A DNA stretch of 7,251 nucleotides, from assembly GCA_003561325.1 (NCBI GenBank), contig PWWY01000107.1:1-7251 (forward strand), written 5' to 3'. Position 1 is the stretch's first letter. Each line of letters starts with the position of its first letter. Shown in pieces: positions 5,104 to 7,251 of this stretch. The DNA is from Syntrophomonadaceae bacterium (GTDB lineage Bacteria; Bacillota; Dethiobacteria; DTU022; UBA8154). A model generated the notes under the pieces. That model did not search any database and was not told the origin of the DNA. It saw only the letters and a list, made by a program, of their open reading frames with translations. The translations under genes and the position numbers were made by a program.

Positions 5104-6609
5104 AACTTTAATTTTTCGCAGCCGGGGGTCCGCTGCTCCGTGAAACACCGAGTCTCTCCGCCTCTCACCCAGCAGGTAATGAACCGTGAGGGAGGAGATC
5201 CGCTCTCCCGGCGACAAGACGGGAATCCCGGGCGGTGACAGCACGATCATCTCCCCGGACACCCTGCCTGCGGCGGCCTCCAGCGGCACGTCCCGGCAGC
5301 TTGCCAGCAGGGCTTTTCGCGGGGGAAGCACAAAAGGAACTTCATCATCTTGGCCGTTCCCTCGCCGCCCGGCCAGCCCTCCAGGCCCATGCAAAAAAGG
5401 GAACAGGGCGAAAGCCTTTTCCGGATCTTTGTCTTCCCGGCAATCCAGCAGATCCAGTTCCCCCAGGGCCCGCACAAGAACGCGGGCCAGCTTCTCAGGA
5501 GTAACAGAAACCACGGCCGGACCCGCCACCATGAGGATGAAATGTTCTCCTTCCATCTCCACCTTGAGGCGATAGTGCCTGGACAGGTACTTACTCAGCA
5601 AAGGACCTTTGCCGTCCCGGCAGAGGATGGTGATGCGGCAGGGGTCGAGGATAAAAGACCGCTCGCGAGGTCCTGCGGAAGGGATAACTGGGACACCTCC
5701 TTGTTCCAGGAGCCGGCGAAAACGCAGTGCCCAGTGCTCCGCTTTCTGAAAGATACGCCTTCCCCGCTGCGCGGCCTGGCGGCGGGCCAGGTCTAAAGAA
5801 ACCAGCACCGGGGAGGGGGGGCTGCTGGTCTGCAATGCCTGCAGCCAGAACGAAAGATCGGGACCCAGGGCAGGTTGTTTCAGATGCAGGTAGGCGCCAG
5901 GCGTGAGCGCTCCCAGGGATTTGTGGGCGCTGTGGACCCACATGTCGGCTCCCGCTGCCGCCGCATGAGGCCTGATTTCCCGGCACAAACACAAGTGGGC
6001 GCCGTGGGCTTCATCTACGGCGAATAAAAGCTTTCTCTCCGCGGCCAGTTTCCCGATGCTGTGAAGATCAGCCGTAACGCCCCAGTAAGAAGGAGATGTC
6101 ACCAGCAGCAACCGCGCGTCGGTGTGTTCCCGCAGGGCTCTCTCTACGGTCTCCGGGGACACATTAAGCGGCAGCCCGGTTCCCGGTTCTCGCTCCACCG
6201 GCAAAAATACCGGGTATGCCCCTGATAAAGAGATCCCGTGCAGGGCAGCTTTATGGGAAAGCCTGGTCAACAGAACTTTATCGCCGGGACGCGTCAAGGC
6301 CAGGAAAAGGGCCAACAGCCCGACCGTGGCCCCGTTGACCAGAAAGAAAGTTCTGGCCGCACCGAAGAATTCCGCGGCCAACCGCTGGGCCCTGTGAATC
6401 GCGCCCCTGGGCCGGTGCAGGTCATCCAGGGGAGAAATCTCGGTAAAATCCCTCTGCATCAAGGAACCCAACCCCGCCTGCAGCAGGTGTGGAGCTCCCG
6501 GTCCCCGACCGTGCAGGGGAACATGGAAGGGAAGATAACCGCCTTTTTGCAGCTCCTTAATTGCCTGGTACAGGGGTGCCTCCTGCTGCCCGCCTCTGCC
6601 TTTGTTCAA
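5080..6609 (-). CDS. Orn/Lys/Arg decarboxylase family protein (YaaO/SpeA-like), PLP-dependent
   Basis: Fold-type I PLP enzyme of 509 residues, the length class of B. subtilis SpeA and YaaO. Visible: LDDLHRPRGAI (61-71), FLVNGATVG (89-97), DEAHGAH (199-205), SAHKSLGALTPGAYLH (227-242) with the Schiff-base lysine K230, QTSSPPSP (260-267), and the C-terminal domain with PPGIPVLSPGERI (459-471). Such enzymes decarboxylate arginine, lysine or ornithine to polyamines; the substrate here cannot be read from sequence. The location next to tmk matches B. subtilis yaaO. The N-terminal HVPGHK motif is HVPLHG here (29-34). Start: an in-frame TAA lies 15 bases upstream and the TTG at 6609 is the only ordinary start before the conserved PLYQAI block; AAGGAT precedes it by 11 bases. 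A CTG at residue 13 follows a better AGGAGG, but would cut into conserved sequence. No clear promoter; it may be read through from guaB. Confidence 0.9.
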   Translation of the reverse strand: MNKGRGGQQEAPLYQAIKELQKGGYLPFHVPLHGRGPGAPHLLQAGLGSLMQRDFTEISPLDDLHRPRGAIHRAQRLAAEFFGAARTFFLVNGATVGLLALFLALTRPGDKVLLTRLSHKAALHGISLSGAYPVFLPVEREPGTGLPLNVSPETVERALREHTDARLLLVTSPSYWGVTADLHSIGKLAAERKLLFAVDEAHGAHLCLCREIRPHAAAAGADMWVHSAHKSLGALTPGAYLHLKQPALGPDLSFWLQALQTSSPPSPVLVSLDLARRQAAQRGRRIFQKAEHWALRFRRLLEQGGVPVIPSAGPRERSFILDPCRITILCRDGKGPLLSKYLSRHYRLKVEMEGEHFILMVAGPAVVSVTPEKLARVLVRALGELDLLDCREDKDPEKAFALFPFLHGPGGLAGRRGNGQDDEVPFVLPPRKALLASCRDVPLEAAAGRVSGEMIVLSPPGIPVLSPGERISSLTVHYLLGERRRDSVFHGAADPRLRKIKVVTGTKTM

Positions 6610-6661
6610 TGAGAAAACACATCCTTATCCCTTCGTTCGTTCCTGCTTTTCTTTCAAGCGT

Positions 6662-6691
6662 AACAGGACCGCCTTTCCAGGCGGCCCTGTT
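6662..6691 (-). terminator. Strong hairpin after guaB, possible terminator or attenuating stem
   Basis: A 12-base-pair stem with a 6-base loop, starting 23 bases past the guaB stop. The pair 6668/6685 is a G-U wobble in minus-strand RNA but an A-C mismatch in plus-strand RNA, which indicates that the minus-strand transcript is the one that folds. No U run follows, so it is not a textbook terminator; partial read-through into the speA-like gene, or mRNA end protection, is plausible. Confidence 0.5.
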
Positions 6692-6714
6692 GATCCCGCT
6701 GATCTTCCTTGGGG

Positions 6715-7251
6715 TTAACGCAGCGTATAGTTCGGCGCTTCTTTTGTAATCTGCACATCATGGGGGTGACTTTCCATGAGGCCGGCATTGGTGATGCGCA
6801 TAAATCGAGTCTTGGTTCGCAGTTCCTGCAAGTTTTTGACGCCGCAGTAGCCCATCCCCGCCCGGAGACCGCCAACCAACTGAAATACCATATCGGCAAC
6901 CGTCCCCCGGTAAGGAACGCGTCCCTCGATCCCTTCGGCCACGGTCTTCTGCTCATCTTCCTGGAAATACCGATCTCGACCGCCTTCCTTCATGGCGCCC
7001 ACGGATCCCATGCCGCGGTAAACTTTATAACTTCGCCCCTGGAATATTTCCATATCACCGGGACTCTCTTCCGTGCCAGCAAACAAGCTGCCGATCATGA
7101 CCACGTCCGCCCCGGCTGCCAGGGCCTTGGTGATGTCGCCGGAGTACTTGATGCCTCCGTCGGCAATCACGGGAATGCCTTGTTTTTGAGCTTCCTGGGC
7201 TACATCATAAACCGCTGTGACCTGGGGCACCCCGATGCCGGCAATAACCCG
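6715..7251 (-). CDS. guaB: IMP dehydrogenase, C-terminal part (cut by window edge)
   Basis: Oxidises IMP to XMP with NAD+, the committed step to GMP. The last 178 codons and a TAA stop are present. The first in-window residues, RVIAGIGVPQ, continue the active-site loop; in the family the catalytic cysteine lies three residues before this Arg, just outside the window. Visible: IADGGI (29-34, phosphate and ribose binding), GSLFAGTEE (54-62), YRGMGS (78-83), the mobile flap with DRYFQ (93-97) carrying the Arg-Tyr pair, and EGIEGRVPYRG (106-116), then the usual tail ending in NYTLR. The C-terminus looks complete and intact. It is followed by a hairpin and then by the speA-like gene in the same direction. 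Identification is certain. Confidence 0.97.
   Translation of the reverse strand, partial: RVIAGIGVPQVTAVYDVAQEAQKQGIPVIADGGIKYSGDITKALAAGADVVMIGSLFAGTEESPGDMEIFQGRSYKVYRGMGSVGAMKEGGRDRYFQEDEQKTVAEGIEGRVPYRGTVADMVFQLVGGLRAGMGYCGVKNLQELRTKTRFMRITNAGLMESHPHDVQITKEAPNYTLR

Noticed and set aside
5350..5992. Several open frames of 76-148 codons on both strands inside the decarboxylase gene
   Set aside because: Typical shadows in GC-rich coding DNA; the minus-strand decarboxylase frame explains the region.
1..7251. CRISPR array, insertion sequence, tRNA, rRNA or phage genes
   Set aside because: No regularly spaced long repeats, transposase motifs or tRNA-like folds seen on either strand; the window is nearly filled by housekeeping genes.

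Overview
This window looks like a housekeeping stretch of a Firmicutes chromosome, most likely class Clostridia. Gene content and order mirror the tmk-holB-ricT-rsmI / abrB / metS block of Bacillus subtilis. The AbrB has a four-cysteine tail of the kind I associate with clostridia, the MetRS has zinc-knuckle cysteines that B. subtilis MetS lacks, and the DNA is moderately GC-rich by eye. I cannot name the genus.

Layout from left to right: a 5' part of metG (minus strand, cut by the left edge); a divergent control region at 1090-1342; abrB (plus strand); a convergent, probably bidirectional terminator at 1608-1648; then rsmI, ricT, holB and tmk, all on the minus strand and tightly packed (gaps of 6, 1 and 15 bases when the starts are refined). 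The minus strand continues with a YaaO/SpeA-like PLP decarboxylase, a 105-base gap holding a strong hairpin, and the 3' part of guaB (cut by the right edge).

In transcription order the minus-strand unit is guaB -> hairpin -> speA-like -> tmk -> holB -> ricT -> rsmI -> terminator. A good extended -10 promoter sits across the end of the speA-like gene and can drive tmk-holB-ricT-rsmI by itself. Two more extended -10 promoters face away from each other between metG and abrB. Functions include GMP synthesis (guaB), dTTP synthesis (tmk), the replication clamp loader (holB), a Ric-complex protein linked to RNase Y and Spo0A (ricT), 16S rRNA methylation (rsmI), a transition-state regulator (abrB), tRNA charging (metG) and probable amino-acid decarboxylation (speA-like).

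I see no mobile element, CRISPR array, RNA gene or new multi-gene system. The points worth a second look are modest: an altered EDTR motif in RsmI, loss of several genes normally found inside this block in B. subtilis, repeated short sequences in the metG/abrB control region, an altered PGH motif in the decarboxylase, and several start-codon corrections.
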